Shown one piece after another: positions 48,242-58,641 of a DNA stretch of 64,000 nucleotides; position 1 is the stretch's first letter, and each line of letters begins with the position of its first letter. The DNA comes from Chrysophaeum taylorii (taxonomy: Eukaryota > Sar > Pelagophyceae > Pelagomonadales > Pelagomonadaceae): assembly GCA_029834535.1 (NCBI GenBank), contig JAQMWT010000129.1, positions 53,910 to 117,909 of the forward strand, given 5' to 3'. The notes beneath the pieces were generated by a model. It was not told the origin of the DNA, ran no database searches, and was given only the letters and a program-made list of their open reading frames with translations. The position numbers were made by a program, and so were the translations under genes.

Positions 48242-49072
48242 TTACATAGGTTTCGACAAAATAATCGGTAGATTGTAAGTTCGACCGGGCTCGATTTGAA
48301 GCGTGCGCGCAGCATAAGCTACTACTTCTCGCGCGTCTTCTCCCGGAGCTGGGGGGAATTTGGTCGAAGCATGTCCCCGCGTAGCCAAGGCTACCTTACG
48401 TTCCGGCGGCGGGCTTCGGAGATCTTTAATCGTGCTCAAACGAGCGTAAACTCGAGTCTTGACCAGGTCGAGACTCTGCCGAAAGGCATCGTGTTGATGA
48501 TTGTAAATCGGGACGGTTATCGGATTTCGATCGTAAATAGATCGAAAGGTCACGATTGGTGCATCGACTCGTTCATCCTTAACTTTAATCTTCTTGCGCC
48601 CGTAGACGACTTGGGTTCGACAAAAACAGATCCGATCATGGGGATAATCCACGATGGCTCCTAAAACTCGTATATCGCGCCCTCCCAACAGGAACAGATA
48701 GTTCGTATCGGCTACAATAGCGACAATGGGGGCAGCGAAGTCGTCGGCGAAAGCGACCCGAATCGCGATCCAACGATAGATCGTCGTCGTATTCAACCCT
48801 GATCCGTACAGCTTGCGCTTAATCGGAAGTTCGCCTTCATCGAAAATCAACTGATCTTTGGTCAACTTTGTGACCATTTCTCGGCAAATATCAGAAACAT
48901 CTGCCATTCCATCGACACCGATGGTCGTCGAGAATTTCGGTCCGTCGCGATTCCTGTAGATGTGACAGGCTATAAACGTTAGAGTACCCGTATTTAAACA
49001 ACTGAGGGTAATCAAATCATCTTCGATCGTCTTGCCGTCTCGCGGCGTCAACGAAGTGTGAGCACATCGGGC
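48242..49072 (-). pseudogene. Aspartic-protease-like part of retroelement pol
   Basis: The frame is continuous with both neighbours apart from stops at 49073-49075 and 48242-48244. FSTTIGVDGMADVSDICREM sits where a retroviral-type D-[ST]-G-A active-site loop would be, with DGMA in place of DTGA, and YLFLLGGRDIRVLGAIVDY matches the later ILG.D strand region. If this is a protease, the active site is atypical or decayed. The segment starts without an ATG. Confidence 0.45.
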
Positions 49073-49486
49073 TCAGGCTCGCTCATCTCCGGGGTTGGGC
49101 ATCGATACCGCGGCTTGAGCTTTCGTATTATCTGTTGTTGGCATCTTCGCCATAACGCTCGCGGCAGCCTCTATATCTGGCGGCTTCCGCTCTTCCTCCA
49201 AGACAATCTCCGAGGGAACAAACGCTGGTAGGGGCTCCTGGTCTTCGTAATCCTTGGAAGCAAACAACCCCTCCCATAAATCATTCATTTCGTCGTTCCA
49301 GAATGCATCTGTGAATTCATTCGTCGCCTGCTGATCCTCATCAGCATCGGCGATCGGTTCCGTGTCAGCTGCGGCTTTGAGTCTGCAGCTGCGCGGTTTT
49401 TCTGGTGGTTTCTTTAGCAAGAAATTCCGATCCGAGCTTTCGTCCACCAATCCTGCAGGTTCCACGTCGGCTCGTCTTCGTCCCAC
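49073..49486 (-). CDS. Start of pol-like frame overlapping gag (-1)
   Basis: About 137 codons, acidic and Pro-rich (SEIVLEEERKPPDIEAAASV), overlapping the last 73 bp of the gag ORF in the -1 frame, as in gag-pol frameshifting elements. I see no canonical slippery heptamer in the overlap. It lacks an ATG start and is unlikely to be translated alone. Confidence 0.45.
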   Translation of the reverse strand: MGRRRADVEPAGLVDESSDRNFLLKKPPEKPRSCRLKAAADTEPIADADEDQQATNEFTDAFWNDEMNDLWEGLFASKDYEDQEPLPAFVPSEIVLEEERKPPDIEAAASVMAKMPTTDNTKAQAAVSMPNPGDERA

Positions 49487-51936
49487 TTGAGAACGCTGCT
49501 AATCTTCTTCATAAATCTATCCTTTTCTTCCGGCGGCGTATCCGTGTCTCGATCCGTAGTAACCGAAACCGTTTCGGGGGGGTCCGCAGGACAAGATGGC
49601 GTCGTCCCCGACGTCAACTCTATCGCAAAATCGTCGTCTGCAATACTCGCGCTGGTCATCGTCTCGTCAGTCGAATGCGCGCACGAGCTATCACTGCAGA
49701 AATCCATGCCTGGCTCACAGCCAGTTCGGTCGCCAGCGGTCGTCTCTGGAGGGTCCAAAGATAAGCCGATGGCATCGAGGGCTTCCTCATCAAAAATAAA
49801 CGGTGGGTCGTCCGTGGACGACTCGTCAAATAACGTTATCGCGGACACTGGTTCACAAAGTGTAGCTTCTTCATCTTCCGAATCTGAATCGCCTTCCCAG
49901 TATCGTGGAGCTTCAAGTTCCTCGCTCGAATCTTCGAGCTCATCGCTCGACATCTGCTCATAAATCTGTGCCAAAGACCGACGATTGGTCAGCACGTCGT
50001 TGGGTGGCTCGTCCATCGGTGGGCGAGCAAGATCTTCGACTGCGGCCGCGGCAAGGGCGTCGGCTGCGTCGTCGGTGCGGGTGTCCGTGTTCGGGTGCAC
50101 CGTCACTCCTAATGGTAACTGTTGACCGCAAGGGGTCGTAAATGCGAACGTTGTAGACGACTGTCCCGAGTCTTCTCGGTAACGACCATCGTCCGAATCG
50201 CGATCGCGAGATCTTCGTCGCCGGCGGCGGCGTGAATGTCTGCTAGAGCTCCTGCTATCTTTCCGTCGGCGCTGGCACGAGCTGCTACGGCTCTTGTCGT
50301 GGCGTCGGGGGCTCCGGCTATCTCGACGGCCCGGTCGTGTCGAAGACGATCGGCCGTGTCCATCTGTTAAGTGCTGCACGGTATCCATAACCGTGGTTAG
50401 CTGCGTGCCTATATCATTGAGTCTGCTCTGAATATCGTGAGCAGCGCTCGAACCGAGGGTGGCATTAGAACTGCCGTCGTCACGCGAGTGATTATTTTTC
50501 CTTTGTCGGCTCTCCCATCGTCCTCGCGAAATGGGCTTTCTGCCGTCTTCGATGTATTTGCACATCGCTACATAATAGTCGTCGGGCTCGCGGTTGCAAA
50601 TGACGCGGTTCCCGTGTTCATCCTTGTCGTGGGTCGCTAAGAAAAACCCACAGTCCTTGCGCGTCCTCTCGAACCACTTTTTCGGATTCTCTTCGAGGCG
50701 TAAGGCTTCATATTTCGTCGTTTTATCTTTCGTTCCCGAGACGAGAGCTCGTCCTCCGCGTCCAGGGGGCGGCTTCCCGCTCGAGGGGTTCATCGAGTTT
50801 CGGCTGTTCTTCTCCGCCATGGCTGTTGCGAAGTCGTTCTCGAGCCGCGTAATAAGCGACAACGTAGACGTAAACGTCTTATACGTCGTCGGGTGTCCGC
50901 TGCGCATCGTTCGCACGCGGGATTTCAATTCGCTGGACTCCAGTCCGCGTATCAAGTAAGATATGATCTCCACATCGTTGAGATCTCGGTTGGCCACGGA
51001 ACAGTACGCCATGGCTTCTTGCTGAAATTTAATGCAATACGTATGCACGTGACGTTCTCCAGAGCGTTTCGGAACGGTCGCTTGGGTCGTGCATTGTAAC
51101 TTTCGTAATGATTCCTCTGCCGTCACCGGCAGCGGACAACTCTCTCGGAAATATTTCAAAATCTTGAGGCAATACTTCTCGTTCAATCGTCGTATCCGTC
51201 GTACCACGGAACCGTACTCCTCATCGTCGATATCCCGACGTAAATAGAAAGACGCTGGGTGATCGAGGTCTTTACACAGGTCTTCATACTTCTTTAAGTG
51301 TTCTCGAAAAATCGGTGCGACTGTGTCGCGCAGGGTCGCGGGAAGCAGATATCGGAGTTTCTCCAAGCTGAAATGGTCTTCGGCTTGCGTACTCATCACC
51401 GCGCCCGCATCTAAATCGAACTGGTCCTGATCGCGTCCATCGAGAACCAGTTTAAAAGTTTTGGTTGTTAATCCAGAGGTTGATCGCCGCTCCTTGTGGC
51501 GATCGTGCTTAGCTAACGCGCTGGCGAGTCGATCCGTAAAACCCATCAAGAACTCTTGGGTGTCGATCCTTCCGGCGCCACGCGTCTCCTCCTTTTCTTC
51601 TTCATCATCGTCTTCATAGCGCGGCTTCCTAGCTTTCGCGCGTGAACGTGTAGTCGGCGGCTCTTCCTCAGCTCGGGACTCCGGGCTACTCGCTCGCCTT
51701 GATCGACTCGGCGTACGCAACTCGTCTCTTTCACGGGTCAACGAGCTTACTTGTTCTTGGAAGGCGTCTGCTCGAGCGTTGGCCCGACGCAGTTGCTCTA
51801 TTAGTTTTTCTTTCTCCTTCCGTTGTAGCCGTTCTTTTCGTTCGTCGTCTTCCCGTATTTGTTTTAAAAGTTGTTCTTGCGCGCGTTCGTTATCTTCGCG
51901 TAATTCCTGCAAGTGAGCCTCATAGAACTCTTTCAT
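49414..51936 (-). CDS. Gag-like protein of the methyltransferase retroelement, intact 840 aa
   Basis: An uninterrupted ATG ORF. Residues 1-75 are a predicted coiled coil (EQLLKQIREDDERKERLQRK). Residues about 150-410 are helical and gag-like, with SYLIRGLESSELKSRVRTM as in retrotransposon gag capsids. Residues 510-600 are Arg/Ser-rich (SR-type, SRHSRRRRRRRSRDRD) and could bind nucleic acid in place of the usual CCHC knuckle, which is absent. The C-terminal 200 residues are acidic. Intactness beside a broken pol frame is notable. Composition is less GC-rich than the host genes. Confidence 0.6.
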   Translation of the reverse strand: MKEFYEAHLQELREDNERAQEQLLKQIREDDERKERLQRKEKEKLIEQLRRANARADAFQEQVSSLTRERDELRTPSRSRRASSPESRAEEEPPTTRSRAKARKPRYEDDDEEEKEETRGAGRIDTQEFLMGFTDRLASALAKHDRHKERRSTSGLTTKTFKLVLDGRDQDQFDLDAGAVMSTQAEDHFSLEKLRYLLPATLRDTVAPIFREHLKKYEDLCKDLDHPASFYLRRDIDDEEYGSVVRRIRRLNEKYCLKILKYFRESCPLPVTAEESLRKLQCTTQATVPKRSGERHVHTYCIKFQQEAMAYCSVANRDLNDVEIISYLIRGLESSELKSRVRTMRSGHPTTYKTFTSTLSLITRLENDFATAMAEKNSRNSMNPSSGKPPPGRGGRALVSGTKDKTTKYEALRLEENPKKWFERTRKDCGFFLATHDKDEHGNRVICNREPDDYYVAMCKYIEDGRKPISRGRWESRQRKNNHSRDDGSSNATLGSSAAHDIQSRLNDIGTQLTTVMDTVQHLTDGHGRSSSTRPGRRDSRSPRRHDKSRSSSCQRRRKDSRSSSRHSRRRRRRRSRDRDSDDGRYREDSGQSSTTFAFTTPCGQQLPLGVTVHPNTDTRTDDAADALAAAAVEDLARPPMDEPPNDVLTNRRSLAQIYEQMSSDELEDSSEELEAPRYWEGDSDSEDEEATLCEPVSAITLFDESSTDDPPFIFDEEALDAIGLSLDPPETTAGDRTGCEPGMDFCSDSSCAHSTDETMTSASIADDDFAIELTSGTTPSCPADPPETVSVTTDRDTDTPPEEKDRFMKKISSVLKWDEDEPTWNLQDWWTKARIGISC

Positions 51937-51944
51937 TTTCGTTG

Positions 51945-52175
51945 CGTCCGGGGGTACTGCGTTGACGGAGCTGTCGATCGTCCTCCCGTCGGTCTCTCCG
52001 TGGGCTTGCCGTCGTTGTAGTCTAGCTCTTCTTCCTCGTCAACTTCTGTATCGTGCTCTTCTTCCTCATCATCATAATCAGTATCATCATCATCGTCCCC
52101 CTCGCTCGTCTCATCCTGACGGCCTGGCGGTTCGTCACATCGCGTCTGCTCGTTGGCAGCATCATCGTCTTCCAT
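51945..52175 (-). CDS. Acidic upstream ORF of retroelement
   Basis: An 80-codon ATG frame, almost entirely Asp/Glu (DDDDDTDYDDEEEEHDTEVD), ending just before the gag ATG. It may be a leader ORF or part of a longer gag N-terminus in an older copy. Confidence 0.35.
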
Positions 52176-52268
52176 ATCGGCTCTGGCTCGTTCTAATCGG
52201 CCGAGATCAGAGCGGTCCCAAAATGGTTGAGTCGTCGTCGTTCTCGTGCTCCTTCGACTCTGGAACTT

Positions 52269-52589
52269 CTAATCGTCCACGACACGCGTAATATCGTCGT
52301 TGCGTGCGTCTTCCACCGACAAATCTATCCGTACGGTGGGCGGCAGAACTCGTCTCTGTCCGGCAAACAATGCCTTATCCGTGAGTTGCGATCTCACTCC
52401 GCTCGCCTGCGGCAGCGGTACCCGGGTTGCGCGTCGGTTAGCACCAAATCGCGCGTCGTCACTTCCGACGACTAACGTATCCGGCCGGGGAACTTTCCCA
52501 CGGCAATGGTCCTTCTGGAATTCCTTGTCGGCGCGCTTGATCAGGGCGCGCACGGCTTGTCCGGGCCGTGTAGAGAATGCAAGATGCAC
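52269..52589 (-). CDS. Second upstream frame of retroelement
   Basis: About 105 codons in the same frame as the acidic ORF, with protein-like composition (LIKRADKEFQKDHCRGKVPR, then GQRRVLPPTVRIDLSVEDA), no ATG at the left edge and no recognised domain. Probably an older ORF1 remnant. Confidence 0.3.
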   Translation of the reverse strand: MHLAFSTRPGQAVRALIKRADKEFQKDHCRGKVPRPDTLVVGSDDARFGANRRATRVPLPQASGVRSQLTDKALFAGQRRVLPPTVRIDLSVEDARNDDITRVVDD

Positions 52590-52679
52590 TAGTTCGTTGC
52601 GACCGATATAGTCGCTCGAATCTCGTATTCCTCCACCACCTGTGGCGTAAGGAGAATTTTAGGGGCTACCTGGCGTGCC

Positions 52680-52698
52680 TTCGAATCCTGGCTCGCCG
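52680..52698 (-). other. Possible tRNA-derived primer binding site
   Basis: The plus strand reads TTCGAATCCTGGCTCGCCG, like the T-loop and acceptor 3' end of a tRNA. On the minus strand this would be a primer binding site upstream of gag. The expected TGG at its edge is not present and no full tRNA gene surrounds it. Confidence 0.3.
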
Positions 52699-52980
52699 CT
52701 CGCGTCCGTGCCCTTGGTGGGGTCACTGGACGAGGATGGCCGTTCTCCCGCCGCCCGACCACAAACAACGCCCGTGCCTGGTCCTCACAACTTGAGGACC
52801 GGCTGTTGCTTTAAGATCAAGGTGATATCGGAAAATCAGAAATCAGGGTGACGCATGTCACGGAAAAGGAAGATGATGTCATAGAGAACACTGACATCAT
52901 CAGAACGGAGTAGGGTGCCCCTGATAAGGGGGGGGGACTAGAAGAGGGGTAAGCCTTAGGAGGCGGGATTTGCCGCCACA
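52699..52980. other. Spacer, no feature assigned
   Basis: If the primer-site reading is right, the retroelement's LTR end would lie here, but I see no second copy to define it. Confidence 0.3.
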
Positions 52981-53142
52981 CGCGGGACCTAGTCGGGGTC
53001 ATCGCCGAGTCGTGGGGCAGGCGAAGAGAGGACGGCCCCCGCCCGTATGTCGTACGCATGCTGCCGCCGGACGTATGTGCGACGAAGGGTGACGTCCTGC
53101 TGGGATCGGGCGGCCTGGGTGAGGTTCCCCGAGGCGGCGACA
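52981..53142 (+). repeat. LTR-related dispersed repeat (copy 2), Copia 5' LTR portion
   Basis: Same family as 4817-4978 and 58822-58942, in the orientation of the Copia 3' LTR. It breaks into Helitron unit B at ACATTTGTTTG. The U3 start seen at 58676 is missing here. Confidence 0.7.
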
Positions 53143-53885
53143 TTTGTTTGTTTGTCCCCCGATTCAGGGTAAGGATCAGGTAGGCCCGCAAGCCAGGTAT
53201 TGATCCTCCAAGCCGTCTACGGCGACCTCGCAGACTATTTCCACGACCCGCGGCGGCTCTTTCAGCGCGCCATTCTCACGCCCCGTCGAAACGATGTTGT
53301 CGATGCTGACAATATCCCTTAAGGCCCGCCGACGCCAAACGATCAACAAGAGCCAGGGCCAGACGCCCCGCGAGGTCGGCGTCCTCTTGCCCACAAGCCC
53401 GTCTTCTGTCACGTCCAGCTCTACGTGGCTCTCTGTCGATCGGCAACCCCGAGAATATGCTCTTCTGAGTCGACGACTCCACCCTACCCCACACGTGCTG
53501 CGCAATACCGATAAGCCCCCTCCCGGCGTCTATACGCGCACTGTAGGTGAACTTACTGGGACCAGGTGAACTTACTGGAACCAGGTGAACTTACTGAGGT
53601 TAGATTGGGACTAGGTGAACTTAGTGACCAGGTGAACTTACTGAGACCAAGTGTGAACTTACTGGGGCTTTTAGAGTAAACTCAAAGCTTAGCGGCGTGT
53701 GCGGATCAAAGCAGCTTAGATTGGCGGGGGTAAGAGCGACGAGTTCAAAGGAGAGTGGGGTGAGTGGATGTGAGCACGAGTGGGTTTACGCCGAATTTAC
53801 TGGGGTTAGAGATTGGGACTAGGTGAACTTACTGGACCAGGTGAACTTACTGGGGTTAGAGATTGGGGCTAGGTGAACTTACTGG
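53143..53885 (+). mobile_element. Helitron-derived unit B, inside Copia 5' LTR
   Basis: About 740 bp with the helicase start segment (QAVYGDLADYFHDPRRLFQR), then a jump to INKSQGQTPREVGVLL and the GTGAACTTACTGG tail. Compared with unit C it lacks a central 220-250 bp. It ends in TTACTGGCC where LTR sequence TTGTGAGGAAGCTATGACAC resumes, so it sits within the LTR. Confidence 0.75.
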
Positions 53886-54085
53886 CCTTGTGAGGAAGCT
53901 ATGACACTTACCCCTGCACCACGTATCCAGTATCCCTACGTCATTCTCTTATCGCTAGAGTAACGCCCCATTCCAGTTGTCACATGGCCGCAGGTGTTCT
54001 CCACGGTTGAGCCTCTGCTTGACTTCGTGGCGACACCTCCTCGGCTTCAGTTCATTGCTACGTGTTCGGTTCGTTGTCGTCTATC

Positions 54086-54851
54086 ATGTCTTCGATCGAA
54101 ATTCAAGCTAGCAAGCTTTCGCACAAACTTGATGCCTTCAGCGGTGAGCGGCATTTTTTATTTTTCCCACCAATGGCACGTCGTCTTGAGAACATGATCA
54201 TCTCCACCGGCGATCACATTATCTCGACCAACGATCCTTGGACAAGCATCTCAGCATCTCGCTGCTCTGCAGAAGCATCTCGCTGCTCTGAAGGCGAATT
54301 TCGCGTCAAGCAACAACGTTGATATCCATGAAAACCGCGACATGAACTTCACGCGACTTTACAAGCGCATTACCGATGTCTACATGGGCCGTGGGGATCG
54401 CGTAGCGAACTTCCTCAACAAGTTCATCATCGGAGTATACAAGTTGCTTGGCATTGTACCTATCACCGGCGTTCAAGTTGCTCGGCACTGTACCAATCAC
54501 CGGAGTTCAAGTTGCTCGACATTCTACCTGATCTGACGCACCCTCGAGTGGGTCCTCGCATTTGAATACGTGCATCGTTCAAGACTTACTACTGGCTTTG
54601 TTTTATCGTCTCGCGTTTCGTACCGATGAATGTGGTTGTACCCTTGAGAAGTTCAACAACAATCAATTTCGATGGCATGCACAACCACTTCCGCCGCGCT
54701 ATCCGCCGCGTCGTCAACCACGACTTCAGACTCTTCCAACTGACCTACCCTAGACGCTCCCCTTTCCCAACAACCTGGCTCTACTCGATTCCGACGCACT
54801 ACCCGATGTCCTTTTGGCGGCTGCAAGGATCACTTTAAGGGGGACTGCCGC
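54086..54851 (+). pseudogene. Copia gag remnant with zinc-knuckle-like end
   Basis: It begins MSSIEIQASKLSHKLDAF in one frame; a short tandem duplication near 54250-54285 shifts the frame to NFTRLYKRITDVYMGRGDR, and another triplicated stretch follows near 54440-54530. CPFGGCKDHFKGDC at 54807-54848 resembles the CCHC nucleocapsid motif with an expanded first gap. Confidence 0.55.
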
Positions 54852-55061
54852 AAGTTTCAAAGTTCCTAGCTATTCCACGACAACGCCCTACCCACCATCG
54901 CCGTTCTTCTCAACAGCGCAACACTCCCAATGACTCCAACAACACCCAACAACACCCACCCACCAACACCAACACCAGTAGCACTACCTTTTCTGCTCCT
55001 ATGCCTACTCCAACCTTGACTGATTCTAGTTCCACTCCGCCGCTTCCAACAATGGTGTCGT

Positions 55062-55318
55062 AGGGTCGGATAAGAAAACGAGACTAGCCCGCGCCGCAAC
55101 GACGGGTCCTACAACGCGTGGGCTTTTTCCTTTTTTTGCGTGAGGGGACGAAAGGATGCCGACTTCACTATGGGGACTAGTTCCATCGCGACGATCTCGC
55201 GGCGTGGCGGCACATACTGCTTGAGTACAAATGAACATAGCTCAGCGATCCGTTGAGTATGTCTTAGTACAAACTGAAACATAGTTAACGGCTCGTACGA
55301 ACTTTCTTATCCGACCCT
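55062..55318. mobile_element. 257-bp MITE (copy 2), inverted
   Basis: Same length and termini as copy 1 but reversed. The flanks show no 9-bp duplication; instead a ~36-bp host stretch (GACTGATTCTAGTT.CACTCC) is present on both sides at about 55011-55046 and 55321-55357. Confidence 0.85.
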
Positions 55319-55544
55319 GCCAACATTGACTGATTCTAGTTACACTCCGCCGCTTTTCTTAATACCACCACCTATTACACATCTTTGCACCTTTCTGCCA
55401 ATCAAGATAATTCCAAGTCAGCGTGTGTACCGCCGAATGTCTGATGCAAGCACATCAACAACTCCATCCCACGGAAGCCCCTCGTTTTTTTGTTTTTAGC
55501 TCCCATTGCACAGGCGCCTCGTTCTGTATTTTCCGCTATTCGTT

Positions 55545-55715
55545 GCTCCACCCCTCGTCCTGTATTTCCCCCTCGTCGTTGCTCCCCTCCTCGTTCTGTA
55601 TTTTGCCTATTCGTTGCTCCACTCCCCGTTGTGCATTTTCAGCTATTCGTTGATCCACTCCCCGTTGTGCATTTTCACCTATTCGTTGATCCACTCCTCG
55701 TTGTGCTTGTCGGTT
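55545..55715. repeat. ~42-bp tandem minisatellite in Copia linker
   Basis: Four imperfect copies of a unit containing TATTCGTTG.TCCACTCC and CGTTGTGCATTTTCA. Confidence 0.75.
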
Positions 55716-57253
55716 TTGGTAAAACCAGCGAATCACGTTCCATCGCGCATTTCACCTGCCACAACTAAGCTGTGCCTGTCAATTTTTCGCGTGCGCAGTT
55801 TTCGTGCTTCCTATGTGGTTGGATCGCTCATCTTCGGGATCCTGGACAGACGCTTCTTTGCTGTGTGATTTGTGGTTTTCCTTCACGCACTATCGCTTTT
55901 TCGCCGCTTTTCTGACCTTTAAAATTCGGTTTTGCTATCGACGTGAATTCCGTGCTCAGCACCCGCGACGCTATCTGCAATGTTCTTACGTGCCACTGCG
56001 ACGCTATCTGCAACGTTCTTACGTGCCACAACTGTTTTGCCACTGTCGCCAACTTCTACCGCAGTCTATTCGAGTATGACGAGCGAAGCTCGCCGCTTGC
56101 TCCTCCAACGTTGGCCCATATGGCAACTTCGTTCTTCCGAATGCGAAAACGGGCCACTTTCTTATCTGCCACAGCAGGCTGGCATACAGCAGCCTGGTCT
56201 ACCCGTGTTCGTTCCTTACACCGCTGGCGCGTCCGAAGTCTTCCATCTTCGCGTACAGGACGTGGTCGTGCCCATGGCAACTTGCTCGCGCCACAACAAC
56301 CAAACACCCACGTTCGCATCAAACCTGTTTACGCCTGTTTTTGCTTCTGTCGACTCCGACCATCGTCATAACCTGGTCACCATGCACCATGCAACATATC
56401 TGCCCAAATGCTACGTTCTCATCAGACGTCTGGTACACTGCCATCATATATACCAGCCTGTGTTCCCGCTATCTTTACCCCGCTGGGATCCTCAGTGGCA
56501 GCAATCGCTTAACGCAAGTCTCCCCAGGCACTTTTGTCGCTCTTGTTCTTCAGACCTCGATTTTGCTGACAGTTTCGCTTATCAGATTTCTTGCAATGTC
56601 AACCACCGAAGGAACTTCAACGTTGTTCCGCCTTTCAGCTCTCGTCTACTGTTGCCCGATTGTCACCTGTTCTTCCGCTGTTGCCCCCTTGTCCCCTGTG
56701 TTTGATGAGAATGCGCCGGTTTCACTGGGACTGATCACCCCATCACGTGAACCGACCATTCTACGCGCCCATGAACTCCGACGAACCAAAGAGAGAAAAC
56801 AACAAAACGTGCACAACAAAGTCGAGCCAACCAGAGCCTACAAAACAACAAGCATGCAAAACAAAAAAGCATGCAAAACAAAGTCGAGCCAAACGGAGCC
56901 GACCGCGCAAAGTCGACAAAAAGCGCACATTATTCAGAAACAAATGGAGAACCAACTCAAACCCACAATACTGGCGTTTTACCACGCACTGTTGATTCTG
57001 TGTCATCTCATGTCGATTCTGTGTCATCTTGTCATTCCCTTCGATTCTGTGTCCTCTTGTCATTCCCTTTACGTTAATTATTCTAGCTTTCGTTTGTTAG
57101 TTCATTATGTCTTCCTTCCCCTCTGTCTCGCCCAGCCCATCCAAATCCTGCACGTCGGTTACAAGCCCTTGCCACAGAATATCATTCCCTCGGTCAGCTC
57201 GGTTGCTCGGATTTTGTTCGCGTTCCTTCTACTTTTTCTGGCACCATCTGCCC

Positions 57254-57890
57254 CTTGAAGTGGGTCCACCGCACGAAGTATGAATCTGGCCGTTTCAAAT
57301 CGTACACTGCTCATCTCGTTGTCCGCGGTTACACCCAGGTTCACGGCATTGCTAACCACGACACGTACCGTCCTGTAGATGTCATCTCTGCTTTCATACA
57401 AGCCCCTGTCTGGCGTTGCTGTTCACGACTGGGATTTGCATAAGTTGGATGTCAGCTCCGCTTTTATCCAAGCTCCCATTGACGAAGACATCTATGTCTG
57501 GCCACCCGACGGTTATGCTCCTCGCCGACCCACCGATGGCTTCAAAATCCTTTACACGCTCTGTCGCTCTTGGTACGGTTGCCCGCAAGCATGTCCCCAC
57601 TGGTGGCTTTACTTAGAAGCTTCCTTGTCAATGATTGTAGCTTTGTCCGCGATTCTGGTGCCACTTGCAGCTACACACTTATGCTTAAGTCTACTGTCGT
57701 TCAGCGCCTTGTTCTCGTCGTTGATGATCTTCTTGTGGCGCACCCCCGTTCTTGCATTGGCCATTACCAAGCTTCCTTTTTGCCTTTTTCAAAGCCTTCC
57801 CACTTCCGTTGGTCCCCGCCTTATGCGTGCTCGCGTACGTCGCACGCTCGCTATCTACCAGTCCCATGCTATCCGTGAAATCCTCACCGA
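57254..57890 (+). pseudogene. Copia reverse transcriptase remnant
   Basis: RT segments appear in successive frames: KWVHRTKYESGRFKSYTAHL and VVRGYTQVHGIANHDTYRPV, then LHKLDVSSAFIQAPIDEDIY, then YTLCRSWYGCPQAC, then the catalytic-like LVLVVDDLLVAHP (YVDD box region). The order is that of Ty1/Copia RT. Frameshifts make it non-functional. Confidence 0.75.
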
Positions 57891-57994
57891 ACATCGCTTC
57901 ATCAACAGTAAACCAGAATTGATCCCCGCTCCCAAAGGTCTTCATCTTTCTGCAGCTGCCTGTCCTGCACCTGGCTCCCCTGCTTGTCCTGCAC

Positions 57995-58600
57995 TTGGCT
58001 CCCCCGATCACGTCTTCATGGCTGCATCCCTTGATATCACTTGGACCGTCACTCAGTGTGCGCGTTTTTCGCACAATCCTAGTAAACCCCACTGGCACGC
58101 TTTATCCCACACTTGTTCTTGGTCGCGATTCTACCCTTCGTCTCTGTGGTTATTCCGACTCCAGCTGGACCGACGACCCTGATGGCCGCCACTCCACTAC
58201 TGACTTTTGTTTTCTCCTTGCTGGCCCTATGATATCCTACTGCTCATGCTTGCAGTACCTCCTCGCCAGCTCCTCTTTTGAAGCTGAGTTGCTCGCTCTT
58301 TACGCCGCTACTGCTGAGCTCTCTTGGCTTCTCAAACTTTTTGATAACTTTGATCTCCCTCGTCACACGGCCCCAATGTATGTCGATAACACCACCACCG
58401 TCACCCAAGTCCGTCTCCAATGTCTCATGCGGCGCACCCGCCATATTGCCATTCGCTTTTACAGCACCGCTGAATATCATCGCAACCACATTATTGATCT
58501 CCAACACAATCCCCGCCTTGACAACCTTAGCGATATCTTCACCCGCAGTACGGAAGCTCCTCCCTTCCTCCGGCTTCGTGCTCGTTACCTCACCTCGTGA
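57995..58600 (+). pseudogene. Copia RNase H remnant
   Basis: A 201-codon open stretch with LRLCGYSDSSWTDDPDGRHS, SSFEAELLALYAATAELSWL, and MYVDNTTTVTQ followed by RRTRHIAIRFYSTAEYHRN and DIFTRSTEAPPF, matching the C-terminal RNase H of Copia elements. It ends at a stop just before the polypurine tract. Confidence 0.8.
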
Positions 58601-58641
58601 CTTCGCCCTGATATCTCCTGTCTCTTTCTGCCACACTGCCT

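Larger units (their letters stand above)
46921..52600 (-). mobile_element. LTR-retrotransposon-like element with gag, protease-like segment and C5 methyltransferase
   Basis: Minus-strand order is two short upstream ORFs, gag-like ORF, then one long pol-like frame (49486 to about 47400) broken by two in-frame stops and a frameshift. The pol frame overlaps the gag end by 73 bp in the -1 frame. It contains an aspartic-protease-like segment, then a C5 cytosine-methyltransferase domain where RT would be expected. No RT, RNase H or integrase follows; sequence changes abruptly near 46921. Base composition is less GC-rich than the host genes. LTR borders are not established. Truncation or non-autonomy is therefore possible. 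Confidence 0.65.

Noticed and set aside
52620-52700. A tRNA gene on the plus strand
   Set aside because: Only the T-loop/acceptor-like 19-mer is present; no A box or anticodon arm upstream.
57640-57680. Aspartic protease motif DSGAT in the Copia element
   Set aside because: It falls inside the RT region at the position of the NDCSF-type segment, so it is a coincidental match.
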